A DNA stretch of 64,000 nt from an uncultured Pseudomonadota bacterium (lineage in GTDB: Bacteria; Pseudomonadota; Gammaproteobacteria; Steroidobacterales; Woeseiaceae), in assembly GCA_913055625.1 (NCBI GenBank), contig CAJXJW010000003.1, forward strand, positions 517,621 through 581,620. The letters are read 5' to 3'. The translations under genes and the position numbers were made by a program. A model generated the notes under the pieces. The model was not told the DNA's origin, did not search any database, and saw nothing but the letters and a program-made list of their open reading frames with translations. Below, one piece after another: positions 47,388 through 59,086 of this stretch; the stretch's first letter is position 1, and the number at the start of each line of letters is the position of its first letter.

Positions 47388-48565
47388 TCAGCCGAGCAGG
47401 CCCTCGCGGCGGTACAGCCGTGCGCACAGCCACGTCAGCGCGATGCCGATGGCCAGCGTGCACACGACGGAGATCGTCACGTGCAGCGGGTCCAGCGGCT
47501 CGTTCTTGACCATGTCGACGAGCAACAGGTGCTGGCTGAGGCTCGGAATGAACATGTAGACCGTCTGCGGCCTGAGCGTCAGCACGCTGACGATGAGGAT
47601 CGGCAGCGTCGGCGCGAGCAGCAACCCGCTGAGCCAGGTCTGCGCTTCGCGGTAGCTCTTCGTGAACGACGCGACGAGCGTCATCAGCGCGGCGCCGAGC
47701 AGGATGAACGGCAGCAGCAGCAGGAATGCCTTGCCGACGACCGGCAGGCCGAAGTTCGGGGTCATGCCGAGCTGCTCGAGCGGCAGGAAGTTCAGCGCCA
47801 CGAAGAACGCCAGCATGCTGAGCGCGAGCGACAGCATCATGAACAGGCAGGCCGCGGAGATCTTGCCGAGGATCAGGCGGTCGCGCGTGACCGGGAGCGA
47901 CAGCAGGGGCTCCAGCGACCCGCGTTCGCGCTCGCCGGCCGTCGAGTCGATCGCGAGGTACATGCCGCCCATCATCAGCGAGAAGATGAAGAAATAGCTC
48001 ATCATGCCGAGCAGAAGCGCGGATCGGCCCGACGGCGTGGACACGTCCACGTCGTCGATGTTGAGCGGCTGCACGGCCAGCGGGCTGATGCCGCGCGCGG
48101 CGAGGCGCATCGCGACGAGCTCCTGGTTGTAGCCGTACAGCGCGGACCGCACCCGGCGCGCGTCGCGGGTGGCCGCCGAGTTCGCCTGGTCGGAGATCAC
48201 CTCGATACGGGCCGGCAGCGATTGCCGCAGGCGTTCGCCGATGTTGCCGGGAATGTAGACGACCACGTCATGCTGGCCCGTCTCGACCGCGGCGATCGCC
48301 GCGTCGCGGGACTCCGGGGCGTCGACGATGCGCAGGTTGCGGCTTTCCAGGTAGCTGGCGAGGTTCGGGGCGTGTTCCGCGCCGATGACAGGCACGTCGA
48401 GCGTCTCCTCCGCGTCCGACAGCGAGCGCTGGATCGACAGGTTGATGATGAACGCGAACAGGATCGGGCCGAACAGCGGCCCCATGATCAACGCGGACAG
48501 CAGCGTGCGGCGGTCCCGGAAGTTATCGAGGACCTCCTTCGCGAAGACGGTGCCGATCGTGCCCA

Positions 48566-48566
<1 letters not shown>
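47388..48566 (-). CDS. ABC transporter permease, NatB-like
   Basis: 392 residues. N-terminal helix, large extracytoplasmic loop (about residues 40-180), then five C-terminal helices with the pattern STAGERERGSLEPLLSLPVTR typical of ABC-2 type NatB permeases. With the ATPase encoded next to it, it forms an exporter; Na+ (NatAB) and unknown substrates are both possible. It shares a TGATG stop/start with natA. Confidence 0.85.
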
Positions 48567-49287
<721 letters not shown>

Positions 49288-49291
<4 letters not shown>

Positions 49292-50745
49292 GGCGCGGGC
49301 CCCCCGTAGTCCAGGAAGAACGGCATGACGAAGTTCTTTTCCATGCAGGCGGTGTCGACGTCGGTGAGGTCCGCGGCGTTCACGAATTCCGCGACGAGGC
49401 GCGGCATGCAGCCCACCGTGATCTGCCCGTGCCCCTGGTGGTGGCCGGTGAGCAGCCAGGCCTTCTTCAGGTTGATCGCGGCCATGTCCGCGTAGCGCGG
49501 CGGCGTGATCGGGTCCGCGTCGCCGGACAGGAGCAGGACGGGCGCGTCGGTGGCGAGCGGCGTGTGCAGGTCCGGGTCCACCACGCCGGCCGGCCAGGCC
49601 GAACAGATGGCTTCCAGTGCTTCGAGTTGCAGCGGCCCCATGTAGCTCTCGGCCAACGCCGCGTCGTCGATGAGGTCGTCCGAGTAGAACGGCACGTCTT
49701 CGGAGCACATGACGGCATTGTGCATGCCCAGCGCCATCGCGTCCGCGATCGCGACGGTGTTCATCTGGAAGTGCGCGACGAGCGGCCGGTAGTTGCCGTT
49801 CGCCGCCTCGTGCACGAGCAGCGGGACGAGCGCTATCGTCCGCGCGTTGTAGGCCATGAGGCGCAGCGCTGCCGCGAGCTCTGCGTTGCCGAACGTGACG
49901 GTGTCGAAAGCCCCGGTGACCGGGTTCGCGCTCTTGACGCGGACGGGCCGGCGCTCGAGTTGCGCACGCAACGCGGCGAAGCGCGCAGAGAGGTCCGGGA
50001 AACGCTCGTTGCAGTCCGGGTCCTCGGCGCAACGGGCGAAGATCCGGTCGATGGCGGCCTGCGACTCCGTGGCAATCTCCGGGCCGAGCGGCAGCTGTGG
50101 CGGCACCACGCCGTCGAGGACGACGGTGCGCGTCGTCGACGGGTAGCGGCGCGCGTAGTGCTGCGCGACGCGCGACCCGTAGGAGATGCCGTACAGGTTC
50201 AGCGCCGGGTAGCCGAGCGCCGCGCGCACGGCTTCGAGGTCGCCCACGGCGACACTGGTCGTGAAGTAACGCGGGTCGTGCGGCAGCGCCTCGAGGCAAT
50301 CGGTGCTGTACGCGACGATCTCCTCGGTCGACAGCGTGCTGTCGGCAAGGTCGTCGTCCGTCGGGCAACTCAGGCGGCTCGACTCGCCGGTGCCGCGCTG
50401 GTCGACGAGCAGGATGTCGCGGTCGCGGCGCAAGTGCTCGAAGGCCCCTGATGTGCCCGCGTAGAACTCGACCGCGCCCTGGCCGGGGCCGCCGGCGATC
50501 GGCACCACCGGGTCCGGCATCGGCTCGAGGTTCAGCGCCGGGACGACGGCGACGCGCAGCGTGATTCGGGGCGAGTCCGGGTCCTCGGGGTTCTCGGGCC
50601 GCGAGAGCGTGCCGCAGCGCGCCTTGAGGCTCGGGAAGGCCTCGCCGGCACTGATCCGGCAGTCCTCGAGTTCGAGGGCCGGGACGGCCGTGGTCAGCGA
50701 CAGCAGCGCCAGTACGAGGAAGGAGGTCTTGCCGGGTCGCAACAT
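49288..50745 (-). CDS. Secreted alpha/beta hydrolase, S33-type tripeptidyl/prolyl aminopeptidase-like
   Basis: 485 residues. Signal peptide (FLVLALLSLTTAVPA). Nucleophile elbow LYGISYGSRVA, oxyanion region LLVDQRGTGESS, and late catalytic residues in LLSGDADPITPPRYA and HHQGHGQ. The C-terminal half matches the TAP-like extension of tripeptidyl aminopeptidases. Likely releases short peptides from the N-terminus of larger ones in the periplasm. It heads a five-gene run with the ABC exporter and the M16 pair, but the 90-base gap before M16 leaves room for a second promoter. Confidence 0.84.
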
Positions 50746-50860
50746 CCAGGCCCTAACGACGGAGGCGGGCTATCTTGGGTGCTGGAGCCGTGCATGTAAA
50801 GGCACGGACGGCTAAAATGCGCCGCCGTTACTGCTTGAAAATTGAGCATTTACTCAGTCG

Positions 50861-52777
50861 ATGAACCGGGCACCCGAAAAGCGATTCGACGTCATCGTCG
50901 TCGGTGGCGGACACGCCGGAACCGAGGCCGCGCTGGCGGCCGCGCGGGCCGGCGCGCGGACGCTGCTGGTCACGCAATCCGCGGCCGCGCTCGGACAGAT
51001 GAGCTGCAACCCGGCGATCGGCGGCATCGGCAAGGGACACCTGTGCCGGGAGATCGACGCACTGGGCGGCGCAATGGCGCGCGCCATCGACCGCGCCGGC
51101 ATCCAGTTCCGCACCTTGAACGCGAGCAAGGGCCCGGCCGTGCGTGCCACCCGCGCGCAGGCCGACCGCGCGCTGTACCGGGCGGCGATCCGCGCGCTCA
51201 TCGAGGCGCAGGCCGGCCTCACGGTCGCCGAGGCGATGGTCGACGACCTCGTTGTCGCCGGCGACACGGTCTCCGGCATCGTGTGCGACGACGGCCGGCG
51301 CTTCGACGCGGCAGCGGTCGTGCTGACCGTCGGCACGTTCCTCGGCGGCCGCATCCTGGTCGGCCGGGACGAGACGCCGGGCGGTCGCATCGGCGACGCG
51401 CCGTCGATCCGGCTGGCCGCGCGCCTGCGTGAGCTGCCGTTTCGCGTCGCCCGCCTGAAGACCGGCACCCCGCCGCGGCTCGACGGCCGCACGCTCGATT
51501 ACTCGGTGATGCAGGCACAGCCCGGCGACTCGCCGGCGCCGGTGTTCTCGTTCCTCGGCCGCCGCGCCGAGCACCCGCGGCAGGTCGCGTGCCACATCAC
51601 GCACACCGGTGAGGCGACGCACGACATCATCCGCGGTGCGCTGGACCAGTCGCCGATGTACAGCGGCCTCATCGAGGGCGTGGGCCCGCGCTACTGCCCG
51701 TCGATCGAGGACAAGGTCGTGCGCTTCGCGGACCGGCCATCGCACCAGGTCTTCGTCGAGCCGGAAGGGCTGGACACACACATCGTCTACCCGAACGGCA
51801 TTTCCACGAGCCTGCCGGCCGAGGTGCAGGAACGTTTCGTCCGTTCGATCGCCGGGTTCGGGGGCGCGGTCATCACGCAACCGGGCTACGCGATCGAGTA
51901 CGACTACTTCGACCCGCGCGACCTGCGCCCGACGCTGGAGACGAAGTTCATCGCCGGGCTGTGGTTCGCGGGCCAGATCAACGGCACGACCGGCTACGAG
52001 GAGGCCGGCGCGCAGGGGCTGCTCGCCGGGGTGAACGCGGCGCGGCGCGCGCAGGGCCGGGTCGGCTGGTTCCCGGGCCGCGAGCAGGCGTACCTCGGCG
52101 TACTCGTCGACGACCTGGTCACCCGCGGCGTCAGCGAGCCGTACCGGATGTTCACGTCGCGTGCCGAGTACCGGCTGACATTGCGCGAGGACAATGCCGA
52201 CGAGCGCCTGACGCCGGCGGGCCGCGAGCTGGGGCTGGTCGACGACGCGCGCTGGGCGCATTACGAGCGCAAGCGCGAGGCCGTCGTGCAAGAACAGCAG
52301 AGACTGGCTGGCATCATGGTGCGATCTGCCGCGATCACCGCCGAAGATCACGACATTCTGCCCGACGGGCTCGGCCGCGACGCAAGCGCGGCGGACCTGT
52401 TGCACCGGCCGGAGCTGGACTACGCTGCAATTACGGCATTGTCGATGGTTGGTGGCGCGTTCGGCGACGTTAGCGGCGAGATCGACGAGTTCAGTGAGCA
52501 AGTCGTGACCCAGCTCGAGGTGCGCGCTCGCTATGCCGGCTATATCGAGCGGCAGGCCCGCGAAATCGCGAAACACGCGCGTCAGGAATCGCTCGCGCTG
52601 CCCGACGACCTCGACTACGCCACCGTGTCCGGCTTGTCGACGGAGGCCCGCCAGCGGCTGGCGGCCGCCCGCCCGACGACGCTCGGCCAGGCGTCACGCC
52701 TCGAGGGCATGACGCCGTCCGCGGTGTCCCTGATCCTGATTCACCTGAAGAAGCGCCACCTGCAGAAGTCGGCATGA
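50861..52777 (+). CDS. mnmG: tRNA uridine-5-carboxymethylaminomethyl modification enzyme MnmG
   Basis: 638 residues. FAD motif [19 protein letters not shown], the [13 protein letters not shown] segment, the Cys-containing strand of the catalytic region, and the C-terminal FNNGLTAIQ-like helical part ([18 protein letters not shown]). It works with MnmE on tRNA U34. Its last four bases overlap the start of a peptide ABC permease; rsmG and parAB, common followers, are absent. Confidence 0.96.
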   Translation: MNRAPEKRFDVIVVGGGHAGTEAALAAARAGARTLLVTQSAAALGQMSCNPAIGGIGKGHLCREIDALGGAMARAIDRAGIQFRTLNASKGPAVRATRAQADRALYRAAIRALIEAQAGLTVAEAMVDDLVVAGDTVSGIVCDDGRRFDAAAVVLTVGTFLGGRILVGRDETPGGRIGDAPSIRLAARLRELPFRVARLKTGTPPRLDGRTLDYSVMQAQPGDSPAPVFSFLGRRAEHPRQVACHITHTGEATHDIIRGALDQSPMYSGLIEGVGPRYCPSIEDKVVRFADRPSHQVFVEPEGLDTHIVYPNGISTSLPAEVQERFVRSIAGFGGAVITQPGYAIEYDYFDPRDLRPTLETKFIAGLWFAGQINGTTGYEEAGAQGLLAGVNAARRAQGRVGWFPGREQAYLGVLVDDLVTRGVSEPYRMFTSRAEYRLTLREDNADERLTPAGRELGLVDDARWAHYERKREAVVQEQQRLAGIMVRSAAITAEDHDILPDGLGRDASAADLLHRPELDYAAITALSMVGGAFGDVSGEIDEFSEQVVTQLEVRARYAGYIERQAREIAKHARQESLALPDDLDYATVSGLSTEARQRLAAARPTTLGQASRLEGMTPSAVSLILIHLKKRHLQKSA

Positions 52778-53703
52778 GCCTGCCGCGCTACGTCCTGCGC
52801 AGGGTCCTGGGCGCCGTCCCGACCCTGCTGCTGGTCGTCGTGCTCGCGTTCGTGCTGGTGCGCGCCGCGCCGGGCGGGCCGTTCGACGAGGAACGCGCGT
52901 TGCCGGCGGACGTCCGCGCGAACATCGAGGCCGCCTACCACCTCGACGAGCCGATGTGGCAACAGTTCCTGCGCTACGCGGGTGGTTTGCTGCGCGGGGA
53001 CCTCGGGCCGTCGTACCGGCGCCATGGCGAGAGTGTCAACGACCTGATTGCCGACGCGTTCCCGCTGTCGGCGGCGCTCGGACTGCTGGCGATGGCCGCG
53101 GCGTTGCTGGTCGGCATCGGCGTCGGCGCGGTCGCCGCGCTCGGCCGCGACGGCTGGCGCGACCGCGTGTCGATGACCTTCGCGCTGACCGGCATCTCGA
53201 TCCCGGTGTTCGTCGTGGCGCCGGCGCTGATCCTGGTCTTCGCGGTGCAGCTCGGCTGGCTGCCGGCCGGCTGGAGCGGGGCGCGCGGCGCCGGCGCCTG
53301 GATTCTGCCGGTGACTGCGCTTGCGCTGCCGCAGATCGCCTACATCGCGCGGCTCACGCGGGCGAGCCTCATCGACGTGCTGGCGAGCCCGTTCATCCGC
53401 GCGGCGCGCGCGCAGGGCCTCGGCATGGGGCGCGTCGTCCGCCGGCACGCGCTGAAGCCGGCCCTGCTGCCGGTGTTGTCATACCTGGGGCCGGCGCTCG
53501 CCGGCATCCTCACCGGCTCCGTCGTCGTCGAGCAGATCTTCGGCATACCCGGTATCGGCCAGGCGTTCGTGCGCGGCGCGCTGGACCGCGACTACACGCT
53601 GGTACTCGGCGTCGTCATCCTGTACGCCACGCTGATCATCGGCCTGAACCTGCTGGTGGACATCCTGTACGGCGCGATCGACCCGCGGGTGCGGCACCGG
53701 TGA
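52774..53703 (+). CDS. Peptide/nickel-type ABC transporter permease (DppB/OppB class)
   Basis: 309 residues. N-terminal [22 protein letters not shown] and the EAA loop [20 protein letters not shown] are typical of the OppB/DppB permease class; five or six helices. It overlaps mnmG by four bases (ATGA), suggesting translational coupling. Substrate unknown. Confidence 0.92.
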   Translation: MSLPRYVLRRVLGAVPTLLLVVVLAFVLVRAAPGGPFDEERALPADVRANIEAAYHLDEPMWQQFLRYAGGLLRGDLGPSYRRHGESVNDLIADAFPLSAALGLLAMAAALLVGIGVGAVAALGRDGWRDRVSMTFALTGISIPVFVVAPALILVFAVQLGWLPAGWSGARGAGAWILPVTALALPQIAYIARLTRASLIDVLASPFIRAARAQGLGMGRVVRRHALKPALLPVLSYLGPALAGILTGSVVVEQIFGIPGIGQAFVRGALDRDYTLVLGVVILYATLIIGLNLLVDILYGAIDPRVRHR

Positions 53704-54536
53704 GCGCGCCGGCCGCCACGCGCGAATCGCGCCGCCGCCTGTCGTGGAGCGCGGCCGGGCTGGTGCTCATCGCCGTGTTCGCCATCGCCGTTCCGTTCGC
53801 GAGCCCGAACGAGGGCCGGACCACGAACTTCGACCGCATCCTCGAGGCGCCGACGTCCGAGAACATGCACTGGTTCGGCACCGACGACCTCGGGCGCGAC
53901 CTGCTCGTGCGCACGGCCGAAGGCGCGCAGGTCACGCTGATCGTCGCGCTGGTCGCGAGCCTCGTCAGCCTCGTCATCGGCGTCGGCTACGGGGCGATCG
54001 CGGGTTACGCGGGCGGCCGCACCGACAGCGTGATGATGCGCGTCGTCGATACGCTGTACGCGATGCCGTTCATCTTCTTCGTGATCCTGCTCATGGTCGT
54101 GTTCGAGCGGAACTTCTTCCTGATGTTCGTCGCGATCGGCGCGATCAACTGGCTGGACATGGCGCGCATCGTGCGCGGCCAGACGATCGCGCTGCGCGAG
54201 CGCGAGTTCGTGCTGGCGGCCCGGCTGAACGGGGCGTCCGGCACGTGGATACTCGCGCGACATATCGTGCCGAACCTGGCTGGCATCGTGGTGGTGTACC
54301 TGACGCTGACGATCCCGCAGGCCATCCTCGTCGAGTCGTTCCTGAGCTTTCTCGGGCTGGGCGTGCAGGAGCCGGAAACGTCGCTTGGCACGCTGGTGTC
54401 GGCCGGGGCGGACCACCTCGAGAGCGCGTCCTGGCTGCTCCTGATTCCCGGCGGGCTGCTGGCATTCCTGCTGCTGTGTTTCAACTTCGCGGGCGACCGC
54501 TTGCGCGATACGTTCGACGTGCGGGAGTCACGATGA
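53700..54536 (+). CDS. Peptide/nickel-type ABC transporter permease (DppC/OppC class)
   Basis: 278 residues from a GTG start that overlaps the previous stop (GTGA). FGTDDLGRDLLVR and REFVLAARLNGASGTWILARH (split: EAA loop LAARLNGASGTWIL) are the OppC marks. Partner of the preceding permease. Confidence 0.92.
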   Translation: MSAPAATRESRRRLSWSAAGLVLIAVFAIAVPFASPNEGRTTNFDRILEAPTSENMHWFGTDDLGRDLLVRTAEGAQVTLIVALVASLVSLVIGVGYGAIAGYAGGRTDSVMMRVVDTLYAMPFIFFVILLMVVFERNFFLMFVAIGAINWLDMARIVRGQTIALREREFVLAARLNGASGTWILARHIVPNLAGIVVVYLTLTIPQAILVESFLSFLGLGVQEPETSLGTLVSAGADHLESASWLLLIPGGLLAFLLLCFNFAGDRLRDTFDVRESR

Positions 54537-56278
54537 CCCTGTTGTCCGTGCGCGGGCTGACGGTGCGGCACGGCAACGCGGTGGTCGTGGACGGCGTGGA
54601 CTTCGACGTCGCGCCGGGCGAAGCGCTGGGAATCGTCGGCGAGTCCGGCTCCGGCAAGACGCAGACGGCGCTGGCGCTGCTCGGATTGACGCCGGGGTCC
54701 GCCGATGTCTCCGGCAGCATCCGGCTCGACGGGCAGGAACTCGTCGGCGCCACGGAGCCGGTGCTGGATGCCGTGCGCGCGACGCGCATCGCGATGGTGT
54801 TCCAGGACCCGCTCCAGGCGCTGAATCCGTACCTCCGGATCGGCGCGCAACTGGGACATGTACTGGAAGCGCACGGATTGAGCACGGGCCGCGAAACCGG
54901 GGAGCGCGTCGTCGCGATGCTCGATGCGGTCGGGTTGCCGGACCCGGCGCGCCAGGTGCTCGCCTGGCCGCACGAGTTGTCCGGCGGCATGCGCCAGCGC
55001 GTCATGATCGCGGCGGCGCTGATCGCGGAACCGGCCATCCTCGTCGCCGACGAACCGACGACGGCCCTCGATGTGACTGTCCAGGCGCAGATCCTGGCGC
55101 TGCTCGACCGGCTGCGGCGCGACACCGCACTGTTGCTCATCACTCACGATCTCGGTGTCGTTGCCGGCCAGTGCGAGCGCGTGCTGGTCATGGACCGGGG
55201 GCGCGTTGCCGAGACGGGCGCGACCCGTGACGTGTTCGGTGCGCCGTCGGCGAATGCCACGCGGGCGCTGCTCGACGCCGTGCCGCGCCTCGACGCGCCG
55301 GGCCCGGCTGCGCGGGACGCACCGGGATTGCTGGCCGCCGAGGGCTTGTCGGTGCGCTACCGTGCGCGACGCGGAAAAGCCCTCGCCGCCGTGAAAAGTG
55401 CTGACCTGGAGCTGAAAGAGGGCGAAACGCTCGCGATCGTCGGCGAATCGGGCTCCGGAAAGTCCACGCTGGCGCGTGCGATCCTCGGGCTCGTGTCGCC
55501 AGCAGCCGGCACCGTGGTCTACGCTGGACAGGCACTCGCCCGCGACCTTGTGGACCGCGCAGGCACAACCCGCCGCGACCTGCAGCTCGTCTTCCAGGAC
55601 CCGGCCGCGTCGCTCGACCCGCAAATGCGGGTGTCGTCCATCGTCGGCGAGCCGCGGGCGATCGCCGGAAACCCGGCGACGGCCGGCGAGATCACCGCGG
55701 CCCTCGCGGACGTCGGCCTCGACACGACCTTCCTCGACCGCTACGCGCACCAGCTCTCCGGTGGACAGGCACAGCGCGTGGCGATCGCGCGCGCGCTGAT
55801 CGCCCGGCCCACGGTGCTCGTCTGCGACGAGGCGGTGGCCGCGCTCGACGGCACCGTGCGCACGACGGTGCTGGCGCTGCTGCGGGAGATCCAGGCGCGC
55901 ACCGGCCTCGCGATCCTGTTCATCGCGCACGACCTGGCGGTCGTTCGCCAGATCGCGCACCGCGTCGCGGTGATGTACCTTGGCGAAATCGTCGAACTGG
56001 CGCCCGGCAACGAACTGTTCGAGCGTCCGCGGCACCCGTACACACGCGCGCTGCTGGACGCCGTGCCCCCGCCGCCGGGCGAAGCGGGACGACCGGCCGT
56101 GTTGCCCGGCGAAGTACCGTCGCCACTGTCACCGCCACCCGGCTGTGTATTCCATCCGCGCTGCCGGTACGCCGAGGACGGCTGCCGCGCCGAGGCGCCG
56201 GCGCGCCGCGCCGCCGGCAATTCCAGTGTCGCCTGCCGACGTGCCGAGGAACTCGATCTGGCGCGCGGTCGGGCGTAG
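54533..56278 (+). CDS. Fused two-domain peptide ABC transporter ATPase (DppDF/YejF type)
   Basis: 581 residues: two ABC domains in tandem. Domain 1 has GESGSGKTQ, LSGGMRQRVMIAAALI and VADEPTTALD; domain 2 has GESGSGKST, LSGGQAQRVAIARALI and VCDEAVAALD (Ala replaces the usual Thr-Pro context). The C-terminal Cys cluster (GCVFHPRCRYAEDGC) is the Fe-S or zinc-like tail of the OppD/F family. Overlaps oppC by four bases. No substrate-binding protein gene is in the window. Confidence 0.92.
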   Translation: MTLLSVRGLTVRHGNAVVVDGVDFDVAPGEALGIVGESGSGKTQTALALLGLTPGSADVSGSIRLDGQELVGATEPVLDAVRATRIAMVFQDPLQALNPYLRIGAQLGHVLEAHGLSTGRETGERVVAMLDAVGLPDPARQVLAWPHELSGGMRQRVMIAAALIAEPAILVADEPTTALDVTVQAQILALLDRLRRDTALLLITHDLGVVAGQCERVLVMDRGRVAETGATRDVFGAPSANATRALLDAVPRLDAPGPAARDAPGLLAAEGLSVRYRARRGKALAAVKSADLELKEGETLAIVGESGSGKSTLARAILGLVSPAAGTVVYAGQALARDLVDRAGTTRRDLQLVFQDPAASLDPQMRVSSIVGEPRAIAGNPATAGEITAALADVGLDTTFLDRYAHQLSGGQAQRVAIARALIARPTVLVCDEAVAALDGTVRTTVLALLREIQARTGLAILFIAHDLAVVRQIAHRVAVMYLGEIVELAPGNELFERPRHPYTRALLDAVPPPPGEAGRPAVLPGEVPSPLSPPPGCVFHPRCRYAEDGCRAEAPARRAAGNSSVACRRAEELDLARGRA

Positions 56279-56320
56279 TCTCGCGCGGAGAACGTTCGGC
56301 ACCCAACGACGGAGCGAAGC

Positions 56321-57022
56321 ATGTCGCGAATCCTGATTCTTCTCGTTGTAGTCGCAACAGCGGGCGGTTGCGGCACCACCCTGTCCACCGGGTCGCGGCC
56401 GGATGCGTATTACGCGTCGGCCGTGTCGGGCACGGACGACGCATCACTGTTCGCCGGCGATGCGGCCACGCTGTCCGACGACGCGATCCAGCGCATCCTG
56501 GCTTACGACTACGAACCGCCGGCGCTGAGCCGCGTCGCACTGATGCCGTTCGGGCGTGAACGCTGGTCGGGCTGGTCCGAGGAGCTGGCCGTCGCCTCGG
56601 CGAAGATCAAGAGCGATGTGCTGGGCCGCCTGCGTGCGTCGCCCAGGGTGTATGACGCGTCGTACCTGCCGTCGATCCTCGTACCCGAGAAGCGCACGGT
56701 GCCGCACCTCCGTGAGGCGGCGGCGCGTTACCAGGCAGACCTGCTGCTGGTGTACCGCAGTTACTGCCAGAGTTTCGAGCGCTACCGTTTCTTCGCCGCC
56801 GACCAGTCGCGGGCGTATTGCGGCGTCGAGGCCGTACTGCTCGATACCCGCACCGGCCTGGTCCCGTTCACGACGGTGGTGACGCACTCGTACGACGTCG
56901 TCGAAAATAACAACGACACGAACTTCCAGGAAACACGCCTGCGCGCGCAACTCGATGCGACGTCCGCGGCGATGGGCGAGGTAAGTGCCGAGATCGTGCG
57001 GTTCCTGGGCAGCGCTGACTGA
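56321..57022 (+). CDS. Putative lipoprotein, unknown function
   Basis: 233 residues. Lipobox ATAGGCGT near residue 17. A conserved-looking strand YEPPALSRVALMPFG then YQADLLLVYRSYCQSFERYRFF. Family not recognised. The ATG is preceded by GGAGCGAAGC. Independent of the ABC operon by a 42-base gap. Confidence 0.7.
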   Translation: MSRILILLVVVATAGGCGTTLSTGSRPDAYYASAVSGTDDASLFAGDAATLSDDAIQRILAYDYEPPALSRVALMPFGRERWSGWSEELAVASAKIKSDVLGRLRASPRVYDASYLPSILVPEKRTVPHLREAAARYQADLLLVYRSYCQSFERYRFFAADQSRAYCGVEAVLLDTRTGLVPFTTVVTHSYDVVENNNDTNFQETRLRAQLDATSAAMGEVSAEIVRFLGSAD

Positions 57023-57309
57023 AAAGGGGCCGAGCGATGTCGTTCGGGAGCATGCCTGTCACGGTCGACCTGAAGGCCGCGATTGGCTGCGCGGCCACCG
57101 ACGCCGGGCCAACGCCCGCGGCCAACACCGAGAACGGGGCGCGCGTGTCGCGAGAGGTGTATGACGTTCTCAACTGCGGACGTTGCGACGAGGTTCTCAC
57201 CCTGGATCTGCCCTGTCGGGACTGATCGAATGCGTGGAGCGAATCCGGCAAGTAGCACACGCGCCGTCGCCAGATCGTGCGACACGGCGGGTTTGCTGGC
57301 GATGCCCGA
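57023..57309. other. 287-base stretch without a confident gene
   Basis: A 62-residue frame at 57037-57225 has a weak ribosome site (AAAAGGGG) but no family signature and an unusual Cys pair (CGRCD). It could be a small gene or a remnant; not called. Nothing else is recognisable. Confidence 0.4.
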
Positions 57310-57885
57310 ATGAAGACAAAGAGGCGCTTCGTCGTCGCTCTGGCAGTGTTGTTGGGCCTGAGCATTGCCTTCGCGATGGCACCCAGGCGCATTCAGGGGC
57401 GCGCGGTGGAATGCCTTACCCTCGGCGACTGGCCGTTGGAGTGGGCAGTTCGCCGTCACTTCGAAGACAGACAGCCGGACCTGCAGACTATTGTCGGCTT
57501 TCTGCAGGCGTTGCCGCACGTCGACGGGCTGACAATTTCCGCTGTCGGTCTCAATGTGAGGTTGCAGGCCGATGAGTATCGGGACGAAAAGCTCGACCGC
57601 CCCGACATCCTGGACGCGCTGGTATCGGTGGATGCGCAATTCGTCAGTAACAAAGACGACGGCGTGTGGGTATTCCTTGGTTCAGAACGTCGCGGCCGCA
57701 CGCTGTTCGAGGTCAGCTACCTGCTCCCGCCCCAAACACCCGACGCGGTAATGTGCGACAAGATGACTTCTTCCGCGCGAGCAGCAAGCGGCGAGTGCGT
57801 GATGCCGCTCAGCGCGCGTTGGCATCTGCACTACGCGTGGTATCCCATCGACCCCGGCGAATGGGCGGGCGCCGAATCGCCGTGA
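57310..57885 (+). CDS. Hypothetical exported or membrane-anchored protein
   Basis: 191 residues. N-terminal hydrophobic helix (FVVALAVLLGLSIAFAMA) after a Lys/Arg start, then an alpha/beta domain with LFEVSYLLPPQTPD and a Trp-rich end (WHLHYAWYPIDPGEW). No family recognised. The ATG at 57310 is the one next to the signal; the ATG 33 bases earlier is less likely. Confidence 0.6.
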   Translation: MKTKRRFVVALAVLLGLSIAFAMAPRRIQGRAVECLTLGDWPLEWAVRRHFEDRQPDLQTIVGFLQALPHVDGLTISAVGLNVRLQADEYRDEKLDRPDILDALVSVDAQFVSNKDDGVWVFLGSERRGRTLFEVSYLLPPQTPDAVMCDKMTSSARAASGECVMPLSARWHLHYAWYPIDPGEWAGAESP

Positions 57886-57949
57886 AAACATGCACGGGCA
57901 TCTCGGACTCGGGACGGGGACCGCCGATCGAAGCGGTTCACGGAAAGCG

Positions 57950-58279
57950 GTGACCAGGTTGCTTTTCGTCTGCAGTGAGAACCGCCTGCGGAGCCCGACG
58001 GCCGCGGCCGTGTTTTCGGCGTACGACGGCGTCGAGGCGATCAGCGCCGGAACGAATGCGGACTGCGAGACGCCGGTGAGCGGCGACCTCATCGAGTGGG
58101 CCGACGTGATTCTCGTCATGGAGTCGTCGCACCGGAACAAGGTCGCCAGGAAGTTCCGCCCGCTGCTGAAGGACAAGAAGCTCGCGGTCCTGAACATCCC
58201 CGACGTGTTCGCGTACATGGACCCGGTGCTGGTTGCGCTGCTGAAGGCGCGGGTGCCGAGGTACGTCCGGATCGGCTAG
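57950..58279 (+). CDS. Low-molecular-weight protein tyrosine phosphatase family protein
   Basis: 109 residues from a GTG. The P-loop is FVCSENRLRSPTA with Cys8 and Arg14 (C-x5-R). The downstream general-acid Asp is in NIPDVFAYMDP. Shorter than typical enzymes (about 150 residues), matching the small 'protein tyrosine phosphatase' group of uncertain substrate. The ATG at 57890 gives an alternative 129-residue form. Confidence 0.75.
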   Translation: MTRLLFVCSENRLRSPTAAAVFSAYDGVEAISAGTNADCETPVSGDLIEWADVILVMESSHRNKVARKFRPLLKDKKLAVLNIPDVFAYMDPVLVALLKARVPRYVRIG

Positions 58280-58339
58280 TGCGTCGGGATCTCCGCGTTA
58301 CCGCGGTAACGTCGTAGCCCGCGCGCCAGCGACCGGCGA

Positions 58340-59086
58340 TCAATCCGCCGCGCGCAAACGCGCCAGCTGCCGTCCCCGAATGACGCCCCAGGCCGGCATG
58401 ACGACCGGAAGCAACAGGTAGGCCCAACCGGGCACCGTGGCCGGGTGTATGGGCGCGAACAGCCCCATCAGGATCGCGAGGCAGCCGACGCTGGCCAGGA
58501 TCGTCCAGCTCCCAAGCTCCGAGCGCGTGGTGTGCCGCTCGACCGCGTCGAGTTGCAGGTCGTCCCGGCGTACCCACGCGCGCACGTACAGCAGCAGGAT
58601 TGCGACGCACAACGCGACGAAGCCCACGCTGTAGATCGTGAAGATGCCGTACAGCTCTTCCAGCGAACTGATGTCGGCACCGACTTCGAGGCGGCGGTCG
58701 GTGATCCACGCTACGAAGATCGATGTCACGTACTTCATCGGGTAGATGTAGCAGAGCATCACGAACACGAGGAAGAAGCTCAACACCATCGACGCGAAGT
58801 CTTCGAGCCCGTAGCGCCGGCTCCAGTTCCAGTGGCCGTGCCAGAACAGGAACAACAAGGCGCACGAAAGTCCAAACGCCGGGATGCCCTGTACCGCGAG
58901 CAGGAGTTCCTCGTACGTCGACGGTATCGAATCGATCGACACGACCAACAGTGTCAGCGCGAACGCAAACGCCGCATCGGTGAACGTCTCGGTGCGCGTC
59001 ATCTCCATGCCGCGCTGCCGGAAGCCGTTTTTCGCGGGCAGCCGGCCCATGTTGTCTTCGCTCATTCCGGGCATGTTGTCCATCAC
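58340..59086 (-). CDS. TMEM175-like potassium channel family protein (DUF1211)
   Basis: 248 residues, six transmembrane helices. The family motif RTETFTDAAFAFALTLLVVS (R-x3-F-[ST]-D) is in helix 1. Bacterial TMEM175 proteins are weakly selective K+ channels. Its start overlaps the stop of the DUF945 gene by four bases. Confidence 0.82.
   Translation of the reverse strand: MMDNMPGMSEDNMGRLPAKNGFRQRGMEMTRTETFTDAAFAFALTLLVVSIDSIPSTYEELLLAVQGIPAFGLSCALLFLFWHGHWNWSRRYGLEDFASMVLSFFLVFVMLCYIYPMKYVTSIFVAWITDRRLEVGADISSLEELYGIFTIYSVGFVALCVAILLLYVRAWVRRDDLQLDAVERHTTRSELGSWTILASVGCLAILMGLFAPIHPATVPGWAYLLLPVVMPAWGVIRGRQLARLRAAD

Noticed and set aside
57037..57225. 62-residue frame after the lipoprotein gene
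   Set aside because: Weak ribosome site, no homology signal; kept only as a remark on the gap.
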